Below, in pieces: positions 17,679 through 25,508 of a DNA stretch of 64,000 nt; the stretch's first letter is position 1, and each line of letters starts with the position of its first letter. A model generated the notes under the pieces. It saw only the letters and a program-made list of their open reading frames with translations, ran no database searches and was not told the origin of the DNA. The position numbers and the translations under genes are program-made. Source of the stretch: Flavobacteriaceae bacterium (GTDB lineage Bacteria > Bacteroidota > Bacteroidia > Flavobacteriales > Flavobacteriaceae); NCBI GenBank assembly GCA_030683815.1, contig JAUXPJ010000017.1, positions 1 to 64,000 of the forward strand. Direction: 5' to 3'.

Positions 17679-19616
17679 TTAAAACTTAGATATTCCTCCC
17701 TTTAACCAATCAATATAAGTTTGAATATCCGGATTATAAGCTGATGGTTCAATAAGCATTTCTTCTTGATGATTGATCAAAACATAAAATGGCTGTGCAT
17801 TTGCTTTGTAATTTTTAAGTTGAAAATCACTCCATTTCTGACCAATATATTTGATTTTTTTACCGGTTTCTTCGGATGTATATTGTTCTGATAATGGCAA
17901 TTCACGTTTATCATCAACATATAAAGAAATAAGTACCACTTGATTTTTTAAAATATCTAAAACCTGCGGATCAGACCAAACATAATCTTCCATTTTCCGA
18001 CAATTTACACACGCATGTCCGGTAAAATCTATTAAAACAGGTTTATTAATTTCTTTAGCATAAGTCATTCCTTTTTCATAATCTACAAAAGCAAGGATGT
18101 CATGTGGTCCATAATGAGCACCATCTGGTAAACCATTATGATTGGAATTGTCTGAAGTTGTAGACTTAGAAAATCCGACACCATAAGGAGATTCACTGTA
18201 TTTTAATGGAGGAGGAAATCCGCTGATGAGTTTTAGCGGAGCTCCCCAAAGCCCCGGAATCATATAAATAGTAAATGCCAAAGTTGCCAATCCCAATAAA
18301 AATCGACCTACTGAAATAGAACCATTTGGTGTATCGTGTGGTAAGGAAATTTTTCCGAATAAATATAAGGCCATCGCCCCAAAAATAGCAATCCAAATGG
18401 CTAAAAACACTTCGCGTTCTAACCAATGTAGTTGTAAAACCAAATCGGCATTTGATAAGAATTTAAACGCCAGCGCGAGTTCTAAAAATCCTAAAGTTAC
18501 TTTTACGGTGTTGAGCCATCCGCCGGATTTTGGTAAAGAATTGAGCCATCCGGGGAAAGCTGCAAATAATCCAAAAGGTAAAGCTAAAGCCAATGAAAAA
18601 CCTAACATTCCAATGATTGGTGCAATGCCTCCTTTGGAAGCAGCCTCAACTAATAAAGTTCCGACAATTGGACCTGTACAAGAGAAAGAAACGATTGCTA
18701 AAGCCAATGCCATAAATAGAATTCCGATGACTCCTCCTCTGTCTGCCTGAGCATCTACTTTTGTTCCCCAAGAACTTGGTAAAACAATTTCAAAAGCGCC
18801 TAAAAATGAAATTGCAAAGATGACTAACAGCAAAAAGAAGATAATGTTAAACCAGACATTTGTTGAGAGTGCATTGAGAGAATCAGCGCCAAAAACAGCT
18901 GTTACAACTGTTCCGAGTAAAACATAAATTGCAATGATAGAAATTCCGTAAATGATGGCATTTCGAAAACCAACAGCTTTATTTTTACTTTGTTTCGTGA
19001 AAAAACTCACGGTCATTGGAATCATTGGGAAAACACAGGGCGTTAAAAGTGCTGCCAATCCGCCTAAAAAACTAAGAATAAAAATGGACCATAACCCTCT
19101 TTTTGAAGTGTCAGTTCCTTTAGGTGTTTTAGTTGTTGAGATAGTTTCTGAAACTGCAGATCCTTCTTTAATTCTAAATTCTAAATCTTGAATAGTTGGT
19201 GGCAAGCAATTTTTATCATCGCAAACCATAAACTCTACTTCTCCTTTGATTACTGATAAATCGGCATTTTTTATTTTGACCAGTTGTTTAAAAACAGCTT
19301 CATGTTCAAAATATTTAATACGCATATCAAACACTTTGTCGTCAATTTCAATCCCATTAGGTTCGGTGGTTTTCTCTAATAATTCAAATTGCTGATTTGT
19401 TTTATAGGTAAAAGTTGTTGGAATTGGACCGCCATCCGGCACATTTTGTGAGTATAAATGCCAACCACTTTGAATAGTTGCTGTTGTAACCAAATAAAAG
19501 GTAGAATCGGATACTTTTTCTACGGAAGTGTTCCATTTTACAGGATCATAAATTTGCGCTTTAAGTCCTGTAAACAGACCTGTTGTTATCAATAATAAAC
19601 TAAGAAATTTCTTCAT
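17679..19616 (-). CDS. dsbD: DsbD-type thiol:disulfide interchange protein
   Basis: A 645-residue three-part protein: a signal peptide and N-terminal periplasmic domain with a Cys pair ([12 protein letters not shown]), a central domain of eight membrane helices with the paired cysteines in [12 protein letters not shown] and [12 protein letters not shown], and a C-terminal thioredoxin domain with CVNC near residue 534-537. It moves electrons from cytoplasmic thioredoxin to periplasmic targets such as cytochrome c maturation factors. It overlaps the end of tilS by 17 bases. It could support copper-site assembly of the oxidase encoded elsewhere in the window. Confidence 0.95.
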   Translation of the reverse strand: MKKFLSLLLITTGLFTGLKAQIYDPVKWNTSVEKVSDSTFYLVTTATIQSGWHLYSQNVPDGGPIPTTFTYKTNQQFELLEKTTEPNGIEIDDKVFDMRIKYFEHEAVFKQLVKIKNADLSVIKGEVEFMVCDDKNCLPPTIQDLEFRIKEGSAVSETISTTKTPKGTDTSKRGLWSIFILSFLGGLAALLTPCVFPMIPMTVSFFTKQSKNKAVGFRNAIIYGISIIAIYVLLGTVVTAVFGADSLNALSTNVWFNIIFFLLLVIFAISFLGAFEIVLPSSWGTKVDAQADRGGVIGILFMALALAIVSFSCTGPIVGTLLVEAASKGGIAPIIGMLGFSLALALPFGLFAAFPGWLNSLPKSGGWLNTVKVTLGFLELALAFKFLSNADLVLQLHWLEREVFLAIWIAIFGAMALYLFGKISLPHDTPNGSISVGRFLLGLATLAFTIYMIPGLWGAPLKLISGFPPPLKYSESPYGVGFSKSTTSDNSNHNGLPDGAHYGPHDILAFVDYEKGMTYAKEINKPVLIDFTGHACVNCRKMEDYVWSDPQVLDILKNQVVLISLYVDDKRELPLSEQYTSEETGKKIKYIGQKWSDFQLKNYKANAQPFYVLINHQEEMLIEPSAYNPDIQTYIDWLKGGISKF

Positions 19617-20964
19617 TGTCTAAGGTAATTTTTAAAATATGATTTGTTTGTGGTGAAACTCTGAATCGATTATCTGGACGTTTTCCGACAACCCAAACAA
19701 TTTGATTTTCAGAACAAAGCAACCACGTATTTTCTTTTTGAGGTAGAGAATATTTTTCATCTTTAAAAAACTTACTCAAGTTTTTAGTCCCCTCCATACC
19801 AAAGGGGCAAAAATACTCTCCTTTTTTCCATTTACGAAGGATTAAAGGAAACTTTAACAAATCTTTATCTACTAAAATACTGTTTTCTGAAATCGACTTT
19901 AGATTAACTTTTTCCGGATTTAAAGATTGAAATTTTAATTGAATAGGAGAAGTGATTGATTTAGTATTTGTCGATATTTCATATTGATTTTTTTCAATAA
20001 CTGCTGTTTTTATGTTTGGATTCAATGTTAGAAGTAAAAAATCTCTATCCTTAATTAATCGATGCGTTTTACTTAAAACTATTTTTCCTGATTGTGCATT
20101 CGCTAAATTTGTAACATCATCCCATTCTGTAAATCCATAATTTTTAAGGATTTCAAATAGATAATTTTTGGGATGAGAAAGTCGGTTTAGTTTTTCAACT
20201 ATTATTTTAAGGATGATTTGTTCATCAACGGCTTTTATTTCTGTAATGATAATCTGATCTTTGATATCATTGATATGATTCAGTAAAATTTCTTGACTAT
20301 TCTTCAGATGATTTATTGTGTTTTGAAAAGAACTCAATAAACTTGGATTCAATTCTTTTAAAATGGGAACAACTTCGTGTCTTATTTTATTGCGATGATA
20401 TTTTATCGTTAAATTAGATTGATCTTCTCTCCATTTAATTTTTTCTTTTTGAGCAAATAAACTAATATCCTCACGTTTAAAGATGAGTAATGGTCTAACA
20501 ATATTTTCATTAATCTGCGGAATTCCAACCAAACCATCTAATCCGGTACCTCTGCTTAAATTAATTAAAAAAGTTTCAAACATATCATCTAAATGATGCG
20601 CTGTGAGTAAATAATCAAATTGCTGTTTTTTCAGAACTTTATTAAACCACTCATAACGAAGATCTCTAGCAGCCATTTGAATTGAAATTCTTTTTTTTTC
20701 AGCAAGTTTCGCAGTGTCAAAATGGGTTGAGAAAAACGGAATTTGGTGTTGAATTGCGTAATTTTTCACGAATTGTTCATCGGCATCACTTTCATCACCA
20801 CGTAATTTAAAGTTGCAATGAGCAATCGCAATATCATATTGAAGTTGATGCATTAAATGAGCAAGCGTCATACTGTCAAGTCCGCCAGAAACAGCCACAA
20901 GTATTTTTTTATCCTTTAAAAAAGGACAATTATGATGAAGATGTTGTTTAAATTTTTCTAACAT
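19600..20964 (-). CDS. tilS: tRNA(Ile)-lysidine synthetase
   Basis: A 454-residue enzyme that adds lysine to C34 of tRNA-Ile(CAU), changing its decoding from AUG to AUA. The PP-loop motif SGGLDS is at residues 26-31, followed by [16 protein letters not shown] and [21 protein letters not shown]. The C-terminal TilS domain ([41 protein letters not shown]) is complete. Essential in most bacteria. It overlaps dsbD by 17 bases. Confidence 0.96.
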   Translation of the reverse strand: MLEKFKQHLHHNCPFLKDKKILVAVSGGLDSMTLAHLMHQLQYDIAIAHCNFKLRGDESDADEQFVKNYAIQHQIPFFSTHFDTAKLAEKKRISIQMAARDLRYEWFNKVLKKQQFDYLLTAHHLDDMFETFLINLSRGTGLDGLVGIPQINENIVRPLLIFKREDISLFAQKEKIKWREDQSNLTIKYHRNKIRHEVVPILKELNPSLLSSFQNTINHLKNSQEILLNHINDIKDQIIITEIKAVDEQIILKIIVEKLNRLSHPKNYLFEILKNYGFTEWDDVTNLANAQSGKIVLSKTHRLIKDRDFLLLTLNPNIKTAVIEKNQYEISTNTKSITSPIQLKFQSLNPEKVNLKSISENSILVDKDLLKFPLILRKWKKGEYFCPFGMEGTKNLSKFFKDEKYSLPQKENTWLLCSENQIVWVVGKRPDNRFRVSPQTNHILKITLDNEEIS

Positions 20965-21030
20965 TTGAATAGCACTGACCTAATCAGAAACTCAAAATTA
21001 TGCTTTTTTATTGTAAATGAACCAATAAAA

Positions 21031-22338
21031 TTAACGTTCTGTCAATACCTGTTTCATCGCTTTTCCCTTCAATAAACATTCATCATATTCATATTCTGGA
21101 TTTGAAAGTGATGTAATGGCGCTTCCTACAGAGAAAGAAGTGTATTGAGTAGTGGCGTTGTGTAAAATACTTCGAATAACAACGTTGAAATCAAAATCAC
21201 CTTCCGGAGTAAAATAACCGACGCTTCCAGAATATAACCCACGTTTAGTTTCTTCAACTTCTTCGATGATTTTCATGGCGGATATTTTTGGTGCTCCCGT
21301 CATACTTCCCATCGGAAAAGTGTTTTTAAGAATGGAAACTGCTGATGTTCCTAAAGGAATATCAGCTGAAATTGTTGAAATGAGTTGATGAACTTGTCTG
21401 AAAGTGTAGATGCCACAAAGTTCTTCAACTTTTACGCTTCCTTTAACGGCTGTTTTAGAAAGATCGTTTCTCACCAAATCAACAATCATGATATTTTCTG
21501 ATCTTTCTTTTGGGTTTTCTTTTAATATTTTAATAAGTTCAGCATCTTGTTCGGTAGAAATACCTCGTTTAGCTGTTCCTTTAATAGGTTGTGAAATTAT
21601 TTTTTGACCGATTTTCTTTATATATCTTTCTGGTGAGGCTGAGCATAGATATAAATTATGATGTCTGAAAAAGCTTGCAAATGGCGGACTTGAGATATCA
21701 TTTAATTTTTTAAAAATTTTAAAGGGATTGATTTTTGTGTGTTCTAAAAAAAATTCCATGCAAAAATTAATCTCATAGATGTCTCCACGATGGATGTGCT
21801 GCAAAAGATGCTCACATTTTTCTAAATAGGCTTTTTTAGAAATACGTTGTTTAATTTCTACCTCATTAATAGAAATTTCTTTTTCTTCAATATTAAATAT
21901 TTGATTTTTAATTGATTTAAAATCAGCATCTATTTCAGTTTTCAAATCATATAAATAGGAAAAAGTGATGGTATTTTTTTTAATAAATATAATTTTTTTT
22001 GGTTGAAAAAAATAAAGAGAAGGAAACTGAAGTCCGTCTAAATTGTTAGAAGAGAGATTTTCAACATCGTTTTTTAAATCATAAGTAAGAAATCCAAATA
22101 AATAATCATTGTGCTGCTTTTTAAAATCTTCCAACAAATGAAATGCACCTTTATCAATATTTGTTTTTATGAAAGATTTTATGCCAATTGCTAAAATAGT
22201 ATCATATGCGCTGTAAGAATCATTATAATTATTAGAATCTAACCAACAGAAAATATCAAACTGTTGACTCCAATGCAATAATTGTGATTTGAATAATTCA
22301 ACATCCTTTATAATAAATTGCTTTACAAATCGATTCAT
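21031..22338 (-). CDS. pabB: Aminodeoxychorismate synthase component I
   Basis: A chorismate-using enzyme that makes 4-amino-4-deoxychorismate for folate synthesis. C-terminal motifs are complete: HRGDIYEINFCMEF, LCSASPERYIKK, QPIKGTAKRG, IMIVDLVRNDLSK, TFPMGSMTGAPKISAM and SVGYFTPEGDFDFNVVIRS. The frame is open five codons further upstream with a GTG at 22353, but the ATG at 22338 is the more likely start (435 residues). Anthranilate synthase TrpE is the alternative, but no trp genes are nearby. The QPIKGTAKRG motif has the lysine typical of PabB. Confidence 0.9.
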   Translation of the reverse strand: MNRFVKQFIIKDVELFKSQLLHWSQQFDIFCWLDSNNYNDSYSAYDTILAIGIKSFIKTNIDKGAFHLLEDFKKQHNDYLFGFLTYDLKNDVENLSSNNLDGLQFPSLYFFQPKKIIFIKKNTITFSYLYDLKTEIDADFKSIKNQIFNIEEKEISINEVEIKQRISKKAYLEKCEHLLQHIHRGDIYEINFCMEFFLEHTKINPFKIFKKLNDISSPPFASFFRHHNLYLCSASPERYIKKIGQKIISQPIKGTAKRGISTEQDAELIKILKENPKERSENIMIVDLVRNDLSKTAVKGSVKVEELCGIYTFRQVHQLISTISADIPLGTSAVSILKNTFPMGSMTGAPKISAMKIIEEVEETKRGLYSGSVGYFTPEGDFDFNVVIRSILHNATTQYTSFSVGSAITSLSNPEYEYDECLLKGKAMKQVLTER

Positions 22339-22399
22339 ATAGCTATAAAACACAAAGGTAAGAAAGCTTTTAATGTTGTTCTATATATAATGGATAAAA

Positions 22400-22425
22400 A
22401 CAAAAAAGCATCCAAACGGACACTT
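22400..22425 (-). terminator. Terminator after the first 51-residue peptide gene
   Basis: Minus-strand AAGTGTCC-GTTT-GGATGCTT forms an 8-bp stem with two wobble pairs, followed by TTTTGTTTTTATCC. It ends the peptide unit and separates it from pabB. Confidence 0.6.
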
Positions 22426-22444
22426 TTCGGTAAAAATTAAATCT

Positions 22445-22525
22445 ACTAACCTTTAATTTTTTAACTAATCTTAATTCTGACTAACCTTTAAAAATCTACT
22501 AACCTTCTTAAAAACTAACCTTTAA
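22445..22525 (-). repeat. Five-copy ACTAACCTTTAA motif array in a 3' untranslated region
   Basis: Copies start at 22445, 22464 (variant ACTAATCTTAA), 22480, 22498 (variant with an inserted CTT) and 22514, at spacings of 19, 16, 18 and 16 bases. In the transcript they read TTAAAGGTTAGT. They lie between the stop codon of the first 51-residue peptide and its terminator. A single related copy lies in the same position after the second peptide gene. Confidence 0.75.
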
Positions 22526-22572
22526 ATTCAAATATAATATAACAATGAATTTCACTTAAATAAACAAAACAA

Positions 22573-22728
22573 TTAATAAATCAAACACTGTTCTGGCTGC
22601 ACTATTCCCCCCGATTTATTTACATAAGTAAAATTTGGCGATAGCGAATTGATCAAAGTTCTCCCTGTTGAAATACCATTTGCATGAACTTTAGATTTTG
22701 CGGCGTTGTTTGAAACATTTGTTTTCAT
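22573..22728 (-). CDS. 51-residue Cys-tailed peptide, paralogue A, function unknown
   Basis: I choose the ATG at 22728, which follows the leader CCCCAAAAGATT and gives 51 residues; the longer open frame runs through the promoter and operator. The C-terminal half, RTLINSLSPNF then YVNKSGGIVQPEQCLIY, matches paralogue B (23077-23232) almost residue for residue, whereas the N-terminal 22 residues differ apart from MKT and the AKS at 10-12. Equal length, a conserved core and a near-terminal Cys suggest a real product. It has no signal peptide or membrane segment. A modified or secreted peptide is possible; no maturation enzyme is adjacent. Confidence 0.7.
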   Translation of the reverse strand: MKTNVSNNAAKSKVHANGISTGRTLINSLSPNFTYVNKSGGIVQPEQCLIY

Positions 22729-22762
22729 AATCTTTTGGGGTGTTTGTTTTGTTTTTACGGTG

Positions 22763-22793
22763 TAAATGTAATATAATAAAATACTAAAAACAA
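22763..22793 (-). promoter_or_regulatory. Promoter of peptide gene A
   Basis: On the minus strand TTG (22791-22793), a 20-base spacer and TACATTTA (22763-22770), one mismatch from TAnnTTTG. The geometry is the same as the promoter at 23950-23980, including the sequence CCGTA just after the box. Confidence 0.65.
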
Positions 22794-22812
22794 GAAAAAA
22801 AGTAATTATTTT

Positions 22813-22854
22813 ACCATTCATTATAAAAAAGACACCATTCATTATAAAAAACAC
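22813..22854. promoter_or_regulatory. Two tandem 21-bp operator-like repeats, copy 1
   Basis: Two adjacent 21-bp direct repeats sharing ACCATTCATTATAAAAAA (22813-22833 and 22834-22854). They end 19 bases upstream of the TTG of promoter A. The 21-bp period is two DNA turns, as expected for a dimer binding one face, for example a LytTR-type regulator. Related repeats occur at the same distance from promoter B. Confidence 0.7.
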
Positions 22855-22960
22855 GCATATAATATTTTAATAACTATTTAGGGAGGTTTTTGCATATTGG
22901 CAGTAAATTAAGATAACAGTTACTTTCAGATTTTAGGTGTTGGGTACTTTTTAAAAATAA

Positions 22961-22991
22961 CGAAGAGCACTTTTATACCTAGTGCTCTTCG
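22961..22991 (-). terminator. Hairpin ending the second peptide unit
   Basis: Perfect 10-bp stem CGAAGAGCAC/GTGCTCTTCG with an 11-base loop, followed on the minus strand by TTATTTTTAAAAAG. It lies 85 bases after the stop of paralogue B. Confidence 0.7.
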
Positions 22992-23009
22992 ATAAAAAAA
23001 ACTAAAATT

Positions 23010-23020
23010 ACTAACCTTTA
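23010..23020 (-). repeat. Single ACTAACCTTTA motif after the second peptide gene
   Basis: The same motif as the five-copy array at 22445-22525, here once, between the stop of paralogue B and its hairpin. Confidence 0.6.
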
Positions 23021-23076
23021 TTTTGATACGTTTTTAATTCAAATAATACAATGAATTATGATCTACAATAGTTGTA

Positions 23077-23232
23077 TTAATACAAACAACATTGTTCAGG
23101 GTGCACAATACCGCCAGATTTATTCATGTAGAAAAAATTAGGTGATAAAGAGTTAATCAAAGTTCTTTTTGTATCGGAATTGATTCTTAGAAAATTTGAT
23201 TTTGCGGGGTGGTTTAATCCTATTGTTTTCAT
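23077..23232 (-). CDS. 51-residue Cys-tailed peptide, paralogue B, function unknown
   Basis: A 51-residue frame from the ATG at 23232 to TAA at 23077. The sequence begins MKTIGLNHPAKSNFLRINSD and ends RTLINSLSPNF, FYMNKSGGIVHPEQCCLY. It has the same length as paralogue A, with about 24 of the last 29 residues identical. Conserved positions are RTLINSLSPNF, Y, NKSGGIV, PEQC and the final Tyr. It lies 50 bases downstream of a CAP-domain lipoprotein gene and is probably cotranscribed with it from the promoter near 23950. Function unknown. Confidence 0.7.
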   Translation of the reverse strand: MKTIGLNHPAKSNFLRINSDTKRTLINSLSPNFFYMNKSGGIVHPEQCCLY

Positions 23233-23282
23233 AATTTTTTTGATTTATATATTGTTTTCGCAATAATAATATTGTTGATTTT

Positions 23283-23771
23283 TTATCTTCCTATAAAAAT
23301 TTGAGTGTAATAATTACTTCCAGTCGCATTTTGTTTAGCAGAAACTCCCATGAATTGTACAGATGGATTTTCAATATTTTTTCTGTGAAGTTCACTGTTT
23401 AACCAGGCGTTCATTAAACTCTCCGCTGTTGTATAACCGGCTCCAACATTTTCTAATACTACTTTGGCATTAGCTGTTGTCATTAAATTCCTGCTTCTAA
23501 CTTCAAAATTATCATGACTTATCTTTCCTTGATCAATCATATATTTTGTGTGACCAGAAGCTTCCGTGTAAGCTGGTGTTAAAACGGATACTCTTGTTAA
23601 TCCTAAGGTTTCTCTGTGAATGTTAACCAAAGCTAAAATTTCGGTTTCCAATCCGGTAATGTTTACTGTTTCTGTAGCAGTAAGGGTTTCAAAACCATCA
23701 TCATCTTTAGAACATGCTGTAAAAGAAATGGCAATGAATACTAGGGCTAGAATTTTAATTGTTGTTTTCAT
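23283..23771 (-). CDS. CAP-domain (SCP/PR-1-like) lipoprotein, copy 1
   Basis: A 162-residue protein with a lipoprotein signal (AISFTACSK, Cys at about residue 20) followed by a CAP domain. Expected cavity residues are visible: His in SGHTKYMID, His in KISHDNFEVRS, Glu in VLENVGAGY and His in NSELHRKNIENP. It resembles the YkwD-type bacterial CAP proteins, whose activity is unsettled. A second copy of the same length lies at 24209-24697. It is 146 bases downstream of a promoter paralogous to that of peptide gene A, and upstream of peptide gene B. Confidence 0.88.
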   Translation of the reverse strand: MKTTIKILALVFIAISFTACSKDDDGFETLTATETVNITGLETEILALVNIHRETLGLTRVSVLTPAYTEASGHTKYMIDQGKISHDNFEVRSRNLMTTANAKVVLENVGAGYTTAESLMNAWLNSELHRKNIENPSVQFMGVSAKQNATGSNYYTQIFIGR

Positions 23772-23887
23772 ATCTTTTGGGATGATTATGAATTATTATT
23801 AAATTTTTTATTTAAAATTTAAGTTCGATACAAAACACTTAAATTGATTGTTCTCTTTCTATCTTAATCTTCAAATCGAAACCAACT

Positions 23888-23920
23888 TCATTTTTTAGGG
23901 ATACAAGAAGTTGTTTTCAT
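23888..23920 (-). CDS. Ten-residue leader peptide or relic (MKTTSCIPKK)
   Basis: ATG at 23920 and TGA ending at 23888. Promoter, leader and the first three codons (ATGAAAACA) match those of peptide gene A, but the frame stops after ten codons. It may be a leader peptide for the CAP lipoprotein transcript or a decayed copy. Translation is not proven. Confidence 0.3.
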   Translation of the reverse strand: MKTTSCIPKK

Positions 23921-23949
23921 AACCTTTGGGGTGGGTTACTTATACGGGA

Positions 23950-23980
23950 CAAATATATGTCACAAAAAAACAAAAAGCAA
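23950..23980 (-). promoter_or_regulatory. Promoter of the CAP lipoprotein-peptide B unit
   Basis: TTG (23978-23980), 20 bases, then TATATTTG (23950-23957), a perfect match to the Bacteroidetes consensus. The text after the box, CCCGTATAAG, resembles that of promoter A. Confidence 0.8.
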
Positions 23981-23999
23981 GAAAAAATTGAAAAAAATT

Positions 24000-24041
24000 A
24001 CTATTCATTATAAAAAACGCACCAACCATTAGTAAAAACGC
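24000..24041. promoter_or_regulatory. Two tandem 21-bp operator-like repeats, copy 2
   Basis: Two adjacent 21-bp units (24000-24020 containing ACTATTCATTATAAAAAACG, and 24021-24041 containing CCATTAGTAAAAACGC). They end 19 bases from the TTG, exactly as in copy 1. They share the AT-rich core and CGC or CAC ends with copy 1. Confidence 0.65.
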
Positions 24042-24208
24042 GCATAAATAATTTTTTTAATAAGTAAAATATTTGCATTTTTTAGGTATAATATGCTTAA
24101 AAAAAGAAATGAATGGTAAAAAAAATGATGATTTTTACTAATAGAAAGTATAAATAGGGATGATTTTTATAAAAGTACTCTTATTAAAATGCAATTAAAT
24201 GGCTTAAA

Positions 24209-24697
24209 CTATTTTCCGATAAATATTTGTGTGTAATAATTGCTGCCCTGAGAATCTTTCTGAGCAGATATCCCCATATATTGTACTTCAGGATTCTCTA
24301 TAACTGCCCTATGAGAAGCACTATTAAACCATTGTTTCATTACACTTTCTGCAGTTAAATAACCTGCAGCAACATTTTCTAAAATAACTCTTGCTGAAGA
24401 TCCAGCCATTAAGTTTCTACTTCTGATATCAAAATTATCATGGCTTGTTTTACCTTGTTGAATCATATATTTTGTATGATTTGTAGCTTCTGTATATGGT
24501 TGATTTAATGTGGATACTTTATGAAGACCAATACTTTCTCTATGAAAATTTACTAAAGACAAGATTTCATTTTCTAAACTATTAAAATATACTGCTTCAA
24601 TATTTACAGTTTCAAAATCATTGTCATTTTTATTACATGAAAGTAAAAAACAGGTAATAGAAAGTAAGACTATTAAATTAATGGTTGGTGATTTCAT
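24209..24697 (-). CDS. CAP-domain (SCP/PR-1-like) lipoprotein, copy 2
   Basis: A 162-residue paralogue of the copy at 23283, with a signal ending TCFLLSCNK (lipobox Cys near residue 21). CAP residues are retained: ATNHTKYMIQ, KTSHDNFDIRSRNLM, ILENVAAGY and NSASHRAVIENP. The tail SNYYTQIFIGK is nearly the same as in copy 1. The two look like a tandem duplication that then diverged. No copy of the 21-bp operator is seen upstream. Its promoter is unclear; it may be read from purE or from the small frame just upstream. Confidence 0.87.
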   Translation of the reverse strand: MKSPTINLIVLLSITCFLLSCNKNDNDFETVNIEAVYFNSLENEILSLVNFHRESIGLHKVSTLNQPYTEATNHTKYMIQQGKTSHDNFDIRSRNLMAGSSARVILENVAAGYLTAESVMKQWFNSASHRAVIENPEVQYMGISAQKDSQGSNYYTQIFIGK

Positions 24698-24903
24698 AAA
24701 TTAGGAGGATATATAAAATTGTATTCAAAATACTTTTCAAATGAAAGTTGATTGTATATTCCTGTCCTTTTACAAATTGTAGATTGTTTATTGGAAAAAG
24801 AAATAATATGATACAGTGTATCACAAAGTTCTAATAGCGGATTGCCTACTTTATTCATTAAGGGAGAAATTTCAGCGCTAAAATAAATAAAAAATAATGA
24901 CAT
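24694..24903 (-). CDS. Possible 69-residue small protein upstream of CAP copy 2
   Basis: An open frame from ATG at 24903 whose stop overlaps the start of CAP copy 2 by 4 bases (ATGA type), an arrangement often seen in coupled genes. The product has a few residues reminiscent of the 51-residue peptides (SPLMNKVGN) but no convincing alignment and no recognised domain. It may be chance. Confidence 0.3.
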   Translation of the reverse strand: MSLFFIYFSAEISPLMNKVGNPLLELCDTLYHIISFSNKQSTICKRTGIYNQLSFEKYFEYNFIYPPNL

Positions 24904-24996
24904 AAGTCATTAACAGACAATTAATATGGAGATGATATTTATAGAGTTAAATTATTATGAATATTTTATATGAAATCAAAAATAGAATACAAAAAT

Positions 24997-25476
24997 TTAC
25001 AAATTTTCAGCATCTTTCAATACTTTTTGTTTTAACTCATTTTTAAATTCCAGCATACTTTGTTGTAATTCAGGGTTAGTGCTTCCAATAATTTGAACGG
25101 CTAATATTCCTGCATTTTGTGCAGCATTTAAGGCAACTGTTGCTACCGGAACACCGTTGGGCATTTGTAAAATGGATAAAATAGAATCCCAACCGTCAAT
25201 TGAATTACTTGATTTGACAGGAACTCCAATCACCGGAAGTGGAGATAAAGACGCAACCATTCCCGGTAAATGAGCTGCTCCGCCGGCACCTGCAATAATT
25301 ACTGAAATACCTCTTGTATGCGCATTTTTAGCAAAATCGACCATTTTTTCAGGAGTTCTGTGTGCAGATACGATATCAACCTCTACTTCAATTTGAAACT
25401 TTTTTAAAATTTCTACAGCTTGTTTCATAATTGGGAAATCTGATTTACTTCCCATAATAACACTTACTTTTGCCAT
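24997..25476 (-). CDS. purE: N5-carboxyaminoimidazole ribonucleotide mutase
   Basis: A 159-residue PurE that shifts the carboxyl group from N5-CAIR to CAIR in purine synthesis. Motifs: VIMGSKSDFPIMKQA at the N-terminus, DIVSAHRTPEKM (about 38-49, catalytic His), AGAGGAAHLPGMVAS and PVIGVPVKSSN. It is 33 bases downstream of purK in a two-gene operon, the usual arrangement. Confidence 0.97.
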   Translation of the reverse strand: MAKVSVIMGSKSDFPIMKQAVEILKKFQIEVEVDIVSAHRTPEKMVDFAKNAHTRGISVIIAGAGGAAHLPGMVASLSPLPVIGVPVKSSNSIDGWDSILSILQMPNGVPVATVALNAAQNAGILAVQIIGSTNPELQQSMLEFKNELKQKVLKDAENL

Positions 25477-25508
25477 TTTTTATTTATTAAGAGGTTGAAA
25501 TTAATCAT

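Larger units (their letters stand above)
23772..24208. other. 437-base intergenic stretch between the CAP genes
   Basis: Very AT-rich. It holds the promoter at 23950-23980, two 21-bp repeats at 24000-24041, and on the minus strand a start codon at 23920 with the leader CCCCAAAGGTT followed by only ten codons (MKTTSCIPKK, then TGA). This looks like a leader peptide or the stub of a third lost peptide gene. The remaining 24042-24208 shows only AT-rich sequence. Confidence 0.7.

Noticed and set aside
22445-22525. Possible CRISPR-like or plasmid iteron array
   Set aside because: Motifs are 12 bases with 4-7 base spacers, no cas or rep genes are near, and they lie in a 3' untranslated region; reported instead as a 3' motif array.
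22729-22854. Longer reading of peptide gene A starting with MFFIMNGVFFIMNG
   Set aside because: That part covers the promoter and both 21-bp repeats, and the repeat in the protein is only the translated direct repeat; paralogue B starts at the equivalent of 22728.
24904-24996. Third copy of the 21-bp operator upstream of CAP copy 2
   Set aside because: No ACCATTCATT-type repeat is present; the region holds only AT-rich sequence.
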